From positions 62,001 through 126,000 of the forward strand of contig JADQWC010000487.1 of NCBI GenBank assembly GCA_017979445.1: DNA of 64,000 nt, read 5' to 3'. The notes under the pieces were generated by a model that saw nothing but the letters and a program-made list of their open reading frames with translations, did no database searches and was not told where the DNA came from. Position 1 is the stretch's first letter. Each line of letters starts with the position of its first letter. A program made the position numbers and the translations under genes. This DNA comes from Akebia trifoliata. Taxonomy: Eukaryota > Streptophyta > Magnoliopsida > Ranunculales > Lardizabalaceae. This document shows positions 23,087-35,690 of the stretch, one piece after another.

Positions 23087-26000
23087 GTGGGGATCGAAGA
23101 AGAGTCAGAGGAAGAGGTTGAGTATCCTCCAAAAGAAATCAAAGAACTTATGGAACGTAACGAGAAGGGTGTTCAGCCAAATATAGAGGATACAAATTCA
23201 GTGAACCTAGGCACCAAAGATGACCCACACATCATTAAGATCGGGGCCCTATTGAGGATTAAACAGAAAGAAGAGATGACAAAGTTTTTACAACAGTACC
23301 AAGATGTCTTCGCATGGTCCTATCAAGACATGTCCAGGTTAGACACAGATCTAGTCATCCACAAGGTACCTATTAGATCAGAAAGTAAGCCAGTCAAGCG
23401 AAAATTACGAAGGTTGAAATCAGAGTAGAGACTTAAAGTCAAGGATGAAGTAATGAAGCAGTTCCAAGCAGGGTTTCTCGTAGTATCCACCTACCCTGAG
23501 TGGCTCACTAATGTCGTTCATGTACCAAAGAAAGATGGAAAGGTACGCATGTATGTAGACTACCGGGATCTAAATAGAGCCAGTCCTAAATATGACTTTC
23601 CGTTACCACACATCGACACTTTGGTCGATAATACAGCAGGGCACGGTATGTTCTCCTTCATGAACGACTTCTTGGGTTACAATCAAATAAAAATGGTGAA
23701 AGAAGATCAAGAGAAGACTGTGTTCATCACACCTTGGGGCACCTTTCACTATAAGGTCATGCCATTCAGTCTCAAGAATGTTGGGACAACGTATCAACGA
23801 GCTATGACTGCTTTGTTTCATTACATGATTGACAAGGAGATATAAGTATACGTGGACGACATGATAGCTAAATCAAATCTCGACGAGAATCATCTGGTAG
23901 ACTTGAAGAAATTGTTTGATCGATTAAGGAAGTACAGTTTAAGACTCAATCTGGCAATATGTGTATTTGGAGCAACATCAGGGAAGCTGTTGGGGTTCAT
24001 TGTCAGTAGAAGAGGCATCGAGATCGATCCGGCCAAAACAAAGTACATTATAAATATGGAGTCACCCAAATCAGAGAAAGAGATCAAGGGATTCCTAGGG
24101 AGAATTTAGTACATTAGTCGGTTCATCGCACAACTAACACCGATCTATGAGCCAGTATTCAAATTACTGTAGAAAAATGAGCTGAAAGAATGGAATGAAA
24201 ACTGTCAAGAAGCTTTCGACAAGATTAAGAGATACCTGCTTAATCTACCAGTCTTAGTTCCACCTATACCAGGTCGACCTCTACTAATGTATATTTCCGT
24301 GCAAGAAAACTCTATGGGTTGTGTACTGGGGCAACATGATGAAACTAGCTGAAAAGAGCAAGCCATCTATTACCTTAGCAAGAAGTTCACAAGTTACGAG
24401 GCAAACTATTCAACCCTCGAAAAGACGTGTTGTGCCCTTGTCTGGGCATCACAACGGTTACGCCACTACTTGCTCAGTTACTTGACTATGCTCATTACTC
24501 GGATGGACCCCTTGAAGTATCTCTTCGAGAAGTCGGCACTAACGGGACGTACCGTAAAATGGCAGCTACTATTATCTGAGTTCGACATCACCTATGTCAC
24601 TCAAAAAGCCATCAAAGGACAAGTCATTGCTAACTTCTTTACGGAACACCCTCTGCCTGACTATGAGCCACTAAAGACAAATTTTCCTGATGAAGCCATT
24701 TTGTTTGCTGAAGCCGAGAACGATGATGAAGAATCTAATTGGAAAATGTACTTCGACGGAGCAGTAAATCAAAAGGAAAACGGAATTGGGGCAGTCCTAT
24801 TCCAGCCAGACGGAATTCATATCCCCATTACAATCAGATTAAGGTTTCAGTATTCCAACAACGAAGTTAAGTACGAAGCATGCATTGTGGGGTTGAAAGT
24901 AGCGATCAACATTGAAGTGGATGAAATATACGTATTCGGAGACTCAAGTCTAGTAGTCTACCAGACAACGGGAGAATGGAAGACCCGAGAACAGAGACTA
25001 GTTCCTTATCATGAGTATCTCGATGATTTGTGCTCAAATTTCGTCCAGGTCTCATTCAGTTATATGTCGAGGGCTAAGAACTAGTTTGTAGATGCATTGG
25101 CTACTTTGGCATCAATGATCAGCATCTCTGAAGATACCATAGTCGACCCTCTTGAGATTGGTATTCAAGATGATCCAGCGTATTGCTTGCTTGTGGAGAT
25201 CGAAGAACCTGAGGAAAAATCATGGTATGCAGACATCAAGGCATTCTTAGAAGATCGAACTTTCCCACCCGATGCCACAACAACCAACCGAAAAACTATT
25301 CAGAGATTGGCAGGACAGTTCTTCTTGAGTAGTGGAGTCTTATACAAAAAGTCGCATCACGAGGTCCTCCTCAGGTGTGTAACACAAACAGAAGCTCAAC
25401 GCTTAATCAAGACCGTGCATGGAGGAGTCTGTGGACCTCACATGAATGGACATATGCTCGCAAAGAAAATTATGAGAATGGATTACTACTGGATGACTAT
25501 AGAGAGCGACGGGTACCAACATGTTCGGAAGTGTCATTTGTGTCAAATCTATGCCAACAAAATCAATGCACCACCTTTAAAATTGCACAATATGATTTCT
25601 CATTGGCCCTTCTCACTCTGGGGCATGGACGTCATCGGGCAGATCAATCCTCAAGCTTCCAATGGGCATCGCTGCATCTTGGTTGCCATCGACTACTTTT
25701 CAAAATGGGTAGAAGCTGCGTCCTACGCCAATATTACAAGGGGCGATGTCTTGAAGTTTGTGAAGAACAACATAATATGTCGGTACGGCCTTCCAAGCAG
25801 GATAGTAACCGATAACGCCAAAAATCTCAAGAACAAAGACATGTCCAAAATGTGCAAGGATTTTCAGATCACCCATCACAACTCAGTCATTTACGGACCA
25901 AAGATGAACGGAGCAGTTGAAGTCGCTAACAAAAACATCAAGAAGATCATCGAAAAAATGGTCGTTACGTACAAGGATTGGCACGAGATGTTACCCTTCG

Positions 26001-26470
26001 CTCTACATGCTTATCGAACGTCAATCCGAACTTCGACTGGGACAACGCCTTATTCACTGGTCTACGGAATGGAAGCAATCTTGCCCGTTGAGGTTGAGAT
26101 TCCCTCCCTCCGATTCTTAAAAGAAGTTGAATTGGATGAGGCAGAATGGGTCCAAGCCCGATTCGACCAGTTAAACTTAATAGAGGAGAAACGAATTTCA
26201 GCAATCTGTCATGGGCAAACTTATCAACGGAGAATAGCACGAGCTTATAACAAGAAGGTTCAACCTAGAAAGTTCTCACAAGGGGACCTAGTTTTGAAGA
26301 AGATTCTACCAATACAAGAAGATGCGAGAGGAAAGTTTCGTCCAAATTACGAGGGGCCTTTCGTCGTCCAAAAGGTACTGTCCGGAGGAGCGCTGATTCT
26401 CACAGAGATGGACGGGGAAGTCTTTCCGCAACCGATCAGTGCCGACATCGTTAAAAAATATTACGCCTAA
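23087..26470 (+). pseudogene. Tat-element pol: RT, RNase H, aRNase H, integrase in one frame with stops
   Basis: A single frame of about 1,127 codons runs without a frameshift. In order: DVFAWSYQDM linker (about 23300); RT with VPKKDGKVRM, SFMNDFLGYNQIKM and an intact YVDDM (23849-23863); gypsy RNase H with AIYYLSKKF and LEKTCCALVWA (about 24360-24450); archaeal-type RNase H (about 24740-25120), in which the usual EYEAC is KYEAC; integrase with CHLCQ zinc residues, WGMDVIG, VTDNA and GAVEVANK (about 25400-26200), followed by a C-terminal GDLVLKK and PNYEGPF region. In-frame stops lie at about 23426, 23843, 24107, 24170, 24350 and 25082. The last 457 codons, aRNase H end plus integrase, are uninterrupted. 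Function would be reverse transcription and integration of the element at 18.7-30.6 kb. Confidence 0.85.
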
Positions 26471-28570
26471 AAGTCATCCTTTGAAATGAAGAGATGCCAT
26501 CTTTCTACTACCTGAACAACCATCTACCCTCAGTTAACCCTTTTTGAGCTATCACATTCATTTCTTAACGCAGGACCGGGGCAAATCACCGCTATCAAGG
26601 AAATCAAATAAACAAAAAAAAAAAACAATCAAAAGTCAAAACAAAAATATCAAAGTATACTCTTGGCCCGCATGAGGATAAACTGTGAATGGCTAAAAGT
26701 ACAAAAAATCAAAAAGTCAAAAAACCTCGAATGTCTAATCTCAAGCTCGACCTAAATCTCTTACCTAAACAAGTTCGTGTGACGATGGGAGGAGACATAG
26801 ATCATATTTTCGAAACAAAAATAGACAAACCCCGTGTCCAATCTACCCCTCAATGAATCCAGACTCAGCCTTCCTTACATCTTTCACAACCTAGCCTAAG
26901 CCTACGTTTCGTCCTATTTAAAGTCCTCTCAGATCAAGGAATGGCTCAAGGTAACTCGATCACGGTGGAAGCATATCATGAAAAACATCGCCAGGGTATA
27001 GTTGATTTTGCTACTTAACTCGGATTTCAAGCCGCCAAAGTTGTTGGAAGACCCGAGAGGGGAGGTCAGGTCAAATATTTGAAAAAAGAGCGACTCGAAG
27101 TGTAGAGTCATTGATCTCGAAGCTCAACTTGAATCACCGCACCATGAAAATCGTCGGACGAACTCGAGAGGGGAGTCCATATCTGTTACTCAAGAAAGAG
27201 TGCCACTAGAAGAGTAGAGTGTTCGATCTCGCAGCTCAACTTGAGTCACCAAACCACAAGAGGCATAGAGAAACCGAAAATGTATTCAAAGCAAAAAAAT
27301 CTATAAAGTAAGCATAGACTGAAAGGGCATAGTGAAAACCTGCAAGGGCATTATGAGTAAAAAAATCAATCTATGACAAGATCAAAACCACCGGCATGAT
27401 AAAAACCAAAAAAGGGTGTCGATACGCAAAAATGTGGAAATCGGGTTTGGTGAGAACCGTAACTAGCGCCAAGGGAAAAAATGAAAAAAAAACAAAAAAT
27501 AAAAAATAAGAAAAAATAAAATAAAATAAAATAAAAAAAACAACTCCTAGCCCGCAAGAATATAAACTGTGAACGACAAAAATCTCGAAATACTCAATGT
27601 TCCAACGGATACAGCGAAGATAACTCAGTCAAAATTCTCAGTCTCGGGGATGACTCTAAATAGGCTAAGGATTAGCTGACACTTGTATCCTCGACATTTG
27701 GCAAAGGCACCATGATCGTTGACATTTAGAGTCATCAAATACTAGTCTATCACAGATTATTCGACAAAGGTGATCTTTTAAAACCTAAAAAACAAAAAAC
27801 AAAAAATAAAAAAAATAAAAATGAAAAAAAAAATGCATCATAAAAAATTACAATTTTTGGCCTATGACGAATAATCTAGGACTTTTCTTCAAACCCAGAG
27901 TTTTCAAAAGTAATAGATATATCTAAGGCCACTATATAAAAAAACCTAATTCGTTCATTTCAAATAGTGCTACATCATTCTTCTCAAAAATGGGGTACAA
28001 AAAGGAACAATGGGCAATGAACCACTCATATATTCTCTTGAGGAGTATAGTAGGCATCAAGTCTATCCTCTAAGGCTTTGATCTGAGAAGTTCGATCAAT
28101 GATGATTCTCTTCACATTTGAAGCAGAACCACTTACCAAATACTCAACTATAATGCCGCCATGCATCCTCAAAGCAAGCGTCTCTTAAAAACGGCAACGT
28201 CACACCAAGCATCTCCAGACGATCCCGTAACTTTCATGAAAAGAGAAGAAGGAAGTTCGAAATTTGGAATTAACAAGGAAAAAGAAAAATATCTCAAAAT
28301 TGCGTTGTATGATTTAAAACGTCAATCACTTTCAAAATTTTTAAAAAAATCAATCCAAAACTTAAAACGAGCTCCGCGCCACGAAGTCAAGGGTTTCAAA
28401 AAGGCCAACCCTGTCAAACCCCGTGCTTGGGTAGCCACATCTTACAAAAATCTTCAATCCATTCGACGTTTTTAATCATCATGCAATAAATTATTTCGGA
28501 TTTGTGCAAATAAAGGGTCTAATTTATTCTTTACAGTTCTTTGCAAGCAACTCCTACAAAGAAGGGCAGC
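26471..28570 (+). other. 3' non-coding region of the 18.7-30.6 kb Tat element
   Basis: No gene is visible. The region is A-rich with runs of AAAAATAAAA. An imperfect tandem repeat of about 107 bp lies at 27038-27255 (shared CGAGAGGGGAG, AGAGTG-like, ATCTCGxAGCTCAACTTGA). A motif of the form GCCCGCAxGAxxATAAACTGTGAA occurs at about 26668 and again at about 27551. The 3' end near 28555-28570 has AAAGAAGGGCAGC, a weak polypurine tract directly before the LTR. Confidence 0.6.
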
Positions 28571-30590
28571 TGTAGACACCCCAATTTGCACGAACCCGTT
28601 AGGAAAAATCCAAATTTTCTCGAATTGATTTCGAGTTAGACTTAAGCTTTTCAATGGACCCGCATTGCCACTTGGCATCATTATTCATGCATACATGCAT
28701 ACTTATTGCATCTCATATCATTGCATGCCCATACCTTGTCCTTAATCCACTTTAAACCCATATCCATCACCCATACCTTATCCCAAGTCCATAAATAAAG
28801 TCCATATCCTAAACCCAAAACCAAGTCCATCCTAAGCACAAAACCAAGTCTATCCTAAGCCCGAACCTAAGTCTATATCCTAACCCAAATCCAAGCCCAA
28901 CACCAAGTCCACTCAAAACCCATTCTCTCATACCCCTTCACAAGATGACACATGTTGATACCTCATAAGCCCCCAATACCCAATGCATCATCTAATTGAA
29001 GAGACAACTTTTCCCTTGTGAAAATTCAAGAATGCCCTTCCCAAAAAGGTTTGTCAAACTAAAAATATACTTTGGTCTTTGGTAATAATTCATAAAATTG
29101 AGAAAACTTCCAATCATACCCTCAAAAGGTGAGAATCTTCAAGTACATATATGGAGTTCTCCCATTAGTCCATTTCAAAAACATACATCCACCCTTGCTT
29201 TATGAGTTATTTACAAATGAATCAAGATCTACTTTTTACCTACTACTTTACCTTTACACATGTCATTCTCCTACTTTCCCTCTCAAAAAGTACTTTGTTC
29301 TCCTATTGGTCCATTTCAAAAAAATATCCTTCCACCCTTGCTTTATAAGTTATTTACAAATGAACCAAAGTCTACTTTTCACCTACCACTCTACCTTTAC
29401 ACATGTCACTCCCCTATTCATCCTCCCAAAAGTACTTTTATTCTCTTACCTCTATTTATCAAAAAATCAAAGATCAAAGAATGTTTTTAGGATTTCTTCA
29501 CAAATGTTATATTTACCCTCATACAAATGAAAATTTCAAAAAGAAACAACCTAAACCTCATGTCCATTTTCTTTATTTTTAGGGTTGGATCACTTTATCC
29601 CCAAAAGTCCTCCAAAAACTTTATAAATACCCTCATTTTTTAAGAACAATTTATGCTCTCAAGCCCCCATCTCTCAATTTAGAAACTCTACCAAAATTCC
29701 TACCCATTCTCTCATCTCCTAATTTCAACTCACTCAACCCTTAACCATCTCACTCAACTCTCAAGTCTACCTCTCAAGATTCAAGACCACCAAGGGATAA
29801 GGTAGGGTTAAGATGTAGTTTATTTGTTTTAAAGCTTGCATCTTCTTCTTCTAACCCTCTAATTTATTATCCTTTTTTTAGAAATCCCTTAGGATGTAAT
29901 GCATACCCTCTCCCATCCCCGGTAGATTGGACTAAGGTTCGATCGAAAGGATGGGGGTTGAAGCCATTTTTACCTTAATTTCATGCATCATATTGTACAC
30001 AATACACAAATTCACTTATGTATGACAATGATGAAGAGATGTGCCACCTTCTTGATGGGGTGAAACACTAAGTTTCTAGCCATGCATACATGCATCAAGG
30101 TTGTGGTCTCAAGGGAACTCCATCATGGAGTCTCTCTAAAAGCTCAAACCTACATTCATATTCATAAATTTAATGTGACCACATGGGTCATTCTTTCTCA
30201 TAGAATGCCCTTAATGTCACTTTGAAATCAAAACCCTTTAAAAAAGGGACATTTTACTCTAAAGCATACACTACCCTTGTCATGCATTCTTATGCATTTT
30301 AGTATTTATTTTCTTAAATTTTTACAAAATAAAATGATCAAGCAAGGTAATCACCTTTGGTGGAGAGGATGGGGTGCCTAACACCTTCCCCATTCTCTAA
30401 CCGGACCTCCTTACCTAGATCTTAGGTAGACCTTGCCCTTTCCAATACATGAGAGTCACTACAATGCCATGGAAAAAATGGTTTTTCAAAAAATTGATTT
30501 GGGTGCCCATTCACACCCATTTCCAAAAAAGAATGGTGGCGACTCCAAACAATGTAGCATTGAGGTTCATGACGAACATTTCATGTTTAC
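28571..30590 (+). repeat. 3' LTR of the Tat element, truncated at its 3' end
   Basis: It starts TGTAGACACCCCAATTTGCAC right after the purine-rich end of the 3' UTR. It contains a repeated segment (GGTCCATTTCAAAAA, CTTTATxAGTTATTTACAAATGAA at about 29165-29235 and again at about 29308-29375). Near its end it has the GGGGTGCCTAACACCTTCC block (30370) and a PBS-like GGTGGCGACTCC (30535). About 55 bases later it passes into RT sequence of the next, minus-strand element. The exact junction near 30590 is uncertain. Confidence 0.75.
29619..29629 (+). promoter_or_regulatory. Candidate LTR TATA box
   Basis: CTTTATAAATACCC lies about 1.05 kb into the LTR. It is followed by about 20 T-rich bases and a CTCTCAAGCCCCC stretch typical of an LTR transcription start region. 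Sequence context only. Confidence 0.5.
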
Positions 30591-31690
30591 AATTTCTATT
30601 GGGGTAGTTGCTAAGTAGATGCCTGGAGTCTCCTCGTCCATTGGCTTGCTCAAAACCAGAGGTGTCCCAAGATAGGTTTTCAAGTCTAGAAATGCCTTTT
30701 CACATTCCTCTATCCACTCGAATCCGGTCCCCTTTTTAAGTAACATAAAAAGGGTTCGATACTTATATGAGGTTCTTGACATGAACCAATTGAGTACATC
30801 TACCCAACCTATTAACTTCTGCATTTTCTTTCACATTGGTTGGCGAAGGCATTTTCGACAATGCCCTTATCCAATCTGGTTTGGCTTCTATCCTTTTTTT
30901 TGTCACCATATAGCCCAGAAACTTCTTTGCCGACACTGTGAATGTGCACTTCTTTGGGTTGAGGCGCATCCCATACCCCTTAGCCGAGCGAACATCTCCC
31001 CCAAGTAATCCATATGGTCTTTTGACCGCTTGCTCTTTACGAGCATGTTGTCAATATATACTTCCATAATATCCCCGACCTTATCCTCGAACATCTTGGT
31101 AGCCAACCTTTGATATGTCACTCCAACGTTCTTCAATTCGAACACCATCACCTTGTAGTAAAAAAGCCTTGCTTCGTAATGAAAGTGGTCTTCTCCTGAA
31201 CCCTCGGGGGCAAGTAGTTGTAGCAAGAATACCCATTCATAAAAGAAAAATATTTCATGCCTAGTAGTTGCGTTTACCAATCTCGATCCTTGGAAGAAGG
31301 AATCTGTCCTTTGGGAACGCTTTATTGAGGTTAATGAAGTCAATGCAGACCCATACTTGATTATCTTTCTTTGGTACTGCCACTATATAAACAATCCAAG
31401 TCGGATACTGCACCTCTCTAATGAATCCAAGCTTGAATAATTTTTCCATTTCTTCCTTAACTACATGCTTCAGCCTTGGTTCTAACCTTTGAGGTTTCTG
31501 TTGCATCGGTCGGGACCCAGGGTCCATGTGTACGTGATTTGAAGATCTATACCAGGCATGTCTCCCAATGACTAAGTGAAAATATCTTTGTTCCCTCTTA
31601 AAAATTCTATCATCTTTTCTATTTCTCATTCTCCATACCCAACCCAATAAAGGTCCGGTGTATACCTTTTTCCCCAAGATCCACCTCATT
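30590..31690 (-). pseudogene. Minus-strand gypsy RT remnant
   Basis: Minus-strand reading shows RT pieces in order: KEEMEKLFKLGFIREVQYPTW (about 31400-31460), VAVPKKDNQVWVCIDFINLNKAFPKD (about 31300-31385), FYYKVMVFELKNVGVTYQR (about 31105-31160), and a catalytic box YIDNM (about 31045-31060) where YVDDM is expected, so a catalytic Asp is replaced by Asn. Then come LNPKKCTFTVSAKKFLGYM and FEWIEECEKAFLDLK. There are several frameshifts and stops. The sequence is cut just after the region preceding RNase H, at about 30590, where the Tat LTR begins. RNase H, integrase and the 3' LTR of this element are missing. Confidence 0.75.
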
Positions 31691-33883
31691 CACCTGTTCT
31701 ACCGTTGATATCTGTTTCGCCAACGATTCCTTCTATAATTGCTATTGATTCCCAACCTTAGGTGGGTCAGCTTTCACCTTTTCAATCCAATCCTAATATT
31801 CCTTTTTCCTAATTTATTACATTAGTGAGGTAGTTCTGAGCTACTACCTGATCACTTTTAGTCTTCATGGCTCTTGATTGGTCAAGAAATGCATGACTTG
31901 GTGGTAGTTAAAAGCATGACTTATATGGAATGTATCCATCTCCTCCCTAATATAGCGTTGTATGCCGAGTTAGCATCTACTATCACGAACCTGATCATTA
32001 CTACATCGGGTCCCATTACAACGGATAGTGTGATTTCTCTCATTGGGATTACCGGACTTCCATTAAACCCATAAATATTGACCTATGCCTATTCCAACCC
32101 TTCGAGCACTCCCATCTATTTGATTTTCGAGAGGAATAAAATGTCCACTGCACTCCCAACATCGATGAGTATTCTTTTCAGATCAACCGTCTCTACTATT
32201 AGTGTGATGATCAGGGCGTCATTGTGTGGGTTGGTTACTCCTTTTAAGTCTTCTTGAGTGAACACGATTTTACTTCCCTAGATTGACTCAGAGACCCAAG
32301 CCACGATGCCCCCTCTATGACTTGATGAACTTCCCTCTCATGTTGTGATTTCCTGACCTTAGTGAGATGTGAAATCCTGACCACCCTATGGGAACCAAAT
32401 TCTCCAACGAAGGGGGTGGATCTCGCCTCCTGGGTTCCTCTGTTACAATTGTAACATACCTTTTGAGCTTTGATTATATCCTGAATTACATGTTTTAGCC
32501 TCTAGCAATCACCTATTGGATGATTCTCTACCTTATTCTATTTGTAGTACGGCTTCCCCATTTTGCCTATATAATTCAAAAGAGGTGGCATGAAGCTAGG
32601 GTCGTTCTATGTGCTTATCTTAGAAGGTCTTTCTGTTATGTGTGTGAGGACCCTTCTTGAATCCCATGAATTCTGACTTGTAGCCTATCTCATCATTTTC
32701 TTGCTCATCCCCTTTTTCCTCTTCTTTCCTTTTGCCCTCGGTTTTAGCTTTGGTCAGTGTAATGATGTGCACAACGGTCATGTTTCTCGAGCCCTACTCT
32801 TCAGGGTTTCCTCCAAGGTGATGTACTTCTCAATTGTGATGTATAAATCCTCCAACCTTTCTGGTGGGTCGATGATTAGCTCCTTGTGCAACCTTATTTC
32901 TAATGTGACTGTGTTGGCGTATGCTTGAATTACCATGTCATCATTAGAGTTCTTTACCAATAATAATTGGGTGCAAAATCGAGCCATGAAAGCATGGATG
33001 CTTTCCATTTCCTCATACCTTTGGTAAAATAGTATGTTGACCTTGACTTTCTTGTGCCAGTTGTGAATGTACTTAGCCACAAAGAGCTCCTCCAATTATT
33101 GAAAGTTCTCGACCAAGGCTTGTGGCAGACTTTGGAACCACAAGATGGCTCCCAACTGCAAGGTGGATGGGAACATCTTGTATGTGAGCACGTCATTTCC
33201 CTGATAAACGATCATTAGGTTCTTGTAATGCATGATGTGCTCTACATGGTCCTTAGTTCCGTCAAAAGAGTCGAACTTGGGCATGTGGAACTTCCTCTAT
33301 GGCTTGGAGTTTTGGATTCGCCTCTGTGAACGATGATATCCTTAAATCCCTGACGACCGAGTAAGCGAGGCAACCGACTTGCTCCCCTCTAACAATAGCA
33401 TCCTCCCTTCACCTCAGTAAATCTTCCACCTTAAACAAAGTTAATGGTTGGGTGGTACATTTCTTCCGTTATTGATCTAATTTCTCTTAGACCAAACTTC
33501 GAGGTCGCAATTCCCAATTCAACACCCAACATCATCGTCGTTGCCCCCTCTGTTCTTTGATCCTTCAGTGTTTTGTTGTCACAACTGCTCGTTCTCTCTT
33601 CTGAGGGCTCGGATCTCATTTAATTGTCGCTTTATACTCTACTTCAGATCTATCCTTACTTGTGCCAATAGGTTGCGAACGTCCTCCATGGGATTTTAGT
33701 TATCTTGCATTCCTTGGGATGCAAGAGCCTCACTTTTCATTGCAACTCTCATTGTTTCAATTCTTGTAGCAGTTTCTATGGCCACCTGTGCTTCAAATCC
33801 TGTTGCACCCCTTCGGCCATTGTTCCTTGTGTTTGCCATGTGTACGTCGTGTTTTTTTGTTTAATCCCACTAATAGCACCAAT
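31691..33883 (-). pseudogene. Minus-strand gypsy gag-protease remnant and leader
   Basis: On the minus strand gag comes first. MPKFDSFDGTKDHVEHIMHYKNL-like and PSTLQLGAILWFQSLPQ pieces lie at 33100-33284. LEELFVAKYIHNW...YEEMESIHAFMARF and ERLEDLYITIEKYITLEE lie at 32780-33095, in the same frame with one stop between. Protease pieces follow at about 31900-32290, with LIDVGSAVDILF where LIDNGSSxDI is usual, and SAYNAILGRRW. The gag start region near 33431-33619 is frameshifted. A leader sits next to the LTR; ATTGGTGCTATTAGTGGG at about 33866-33883 would be the primer-site region. The gag type resembles Tat-lineage elements more than chromoviruses. Confidence 0.7.
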
Positions 33884-34352
33884 TGTAAAGGTGATTTTTC
33901 TGATCACCTCGAGATCTTCACTTCTTGATTGGACTATCTTCTTCTCCTTGAATTCTTCCCTATTTCACAAAGCCTCCGATGCCTAAGTCAGCTCTAGAGA
34001 AAATTTGATAGAGTCTTAATGCAAGAAAATATCGTACCTTTGATGTGGGGATCCTTTATTTATAGAGAGAGGATTGCCATTTTGCACATTTTCCTTCCTT
34101 ATCCCTTCTATTTTGGGATGAGAAATATGTGGGATTCCCTTACTAGGAGTCCTTTCTAATTTAATTGTCCAAATCCTGAAAAATCAAGGAGCAGAGTACT
34201 TTCTACTTATAAAACTTTATCTTCCCAACCTTCATTCAAGCTCCTTCTCTTGATGAACCACCTGACCAACTGCAACACACAGGTCAGAAGAATGCCCCAA
34301 ATGAACTTTTTTTTTTTTCTTTCTTAATGACACGTGTCATTATTCCTTCACA
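33884..34352 (-). repeat. Minus-strand gypsy 5' LTR (469 bp)
   Basis: Read on the minus strand it begins TGTGAAGGAATAATGACACG and ends ATCACCTTTACA, followed by the ATTGGTGCTATT primer-site region and gag. It contains CTATAAATAAAGGATCC (TATA box, about 34054-34066), placed as expected about 285 bases from the LTR start. It is much shorter than the other LTRs here. The matching 3' LTR is absent, so the age cannot be estimated. Confidence 0.7.
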
Positions 34353-34580
34353 AGAACTAAATTGAAACCAACTCATTGAGGTGGGGGTTCATCTAGAAGA
34401 AGAAGAAAAGAGGTTGTTGATGGAATGTCTAGAAAGGAACCAAGATGTACTTGCTTGATTATTTGAGGACATGCTGAGAGTAAGTCGAGGGCTCGCGTGC
34501 CACCAATTGAATGTGAGACAGAACCATAATCCAGTAGAACAAAAACCGTGGCGACTTCCACCTGTACTCAGAGAAACTTT
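34353..34580 (+). pseudogene. Fragment of an older plus-strand gypsy pol (protease-RT linker)
   Basis: The translated segment RLLMECLERNQDVLA, then a stop, then LFEDMLRVSRGLACHQLNV matches the linker before RT in Tat-type pol (compare FLQQYQDVFAWSYQDM at 23290-23330). It abuts the 5' LTR of the minus-strand element at 34352, so that element probably inserted into this one. The rest of the older element is not recognisable. Confidence 0.55.
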
Positions 34581-35690
34581 AATGTTATTTATTTAGTGGG
34601 TCGAGATCCACTGACTCATGAGAAAAGACATGATCCAAACTGTTTTAAAAAAATATATAAAAATTCCAACAATCAAGACTTATACATTTCCCATAACACA
34701 CATGTTCAAAATAATGGTTGGATTTTGAATTTAAACAATTAAGATCATATGTTTTTTTCATGAATCACCGGATCCTAACCCTTATTTAAAAATGAAGCCT
34801 TTCTACTTATCCTCGAAGTAAAATGTCATTTTCTAATTAATCGACTGGGAAGTATAGAATAAGATATCCTAGAGCAATCACACAACAGGACTCCACAACA
34901 AATCCCAAATAGAATGGGTACCCAATTGCAAACTCCAAAATTTAAAGAGAAAGAGTTTTCCATCAAATTAGGACATTGTAGACATGTGAGACGCAACTGA
35001 TTTATTGATTCAAGCAGTGGTTGCGATGTTCATACAATGTGGGCTCAAAATTGTTTTAATTATGAAAACAAAATTCCCTATAAAGGTTAGCAATTCTTAG
35101 GGTCTACTTATTTTTATCAACAAATTAGAAGCCCTCTTCCAGCCTTTTGTAGTATCACACCAACAAAAATTGGCAAATTAATTTTCAATCAAGAAACTAA
35201 TTAACAGGTTTCAATTTTAGTTAAAGAACTTGGAGTTGGTCTTGTACATAGTGACAAAATAGGGGTATCATTCATATATTATACATAGTGATATAGAAGT
35301 GTATAATTCATATATTAAACATAACATTTAACAAAATTATAAATTTTCATATTATTAAACAAAATTCATTTTAAATATAATATAAAAATATATTTTTCAA
35401 AACTTAACAAATAAGTCTGGATTAAATCATTGATTGCAAGAATTGCAAATTAATGGTGACTTTAAAAAAAAAAATGGGTGAATTTATTTCTTCTTTGTGA
35501 GAAGCGAAACTTATTCATTAAGTATCGAAAACATTGAGCTTTGGAAGATTGATTACTTTGATCGATCAACAAGTATGGTATCTGAAAACCCACTTTAGGT
35601 TTTAAGATTTAATTTATAGAGAGCATTTAAATGTACAAAATATCTAGTATGAATTTGTAACAACTAATTCGTTTTTTTACAAAAGAACAC
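34581..35690. other. Intergenic AT-rich sequence
   Basis: I see no gene or clear repeat. Around 35245-35335 there is a short duplicated AT-rich motif (ATTCATATATTATACATAGTGATA and a near copy). The last 150 bases would contain the 3' UTR of the minus-strand gene ending at 35691. Confidence 0.4.
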
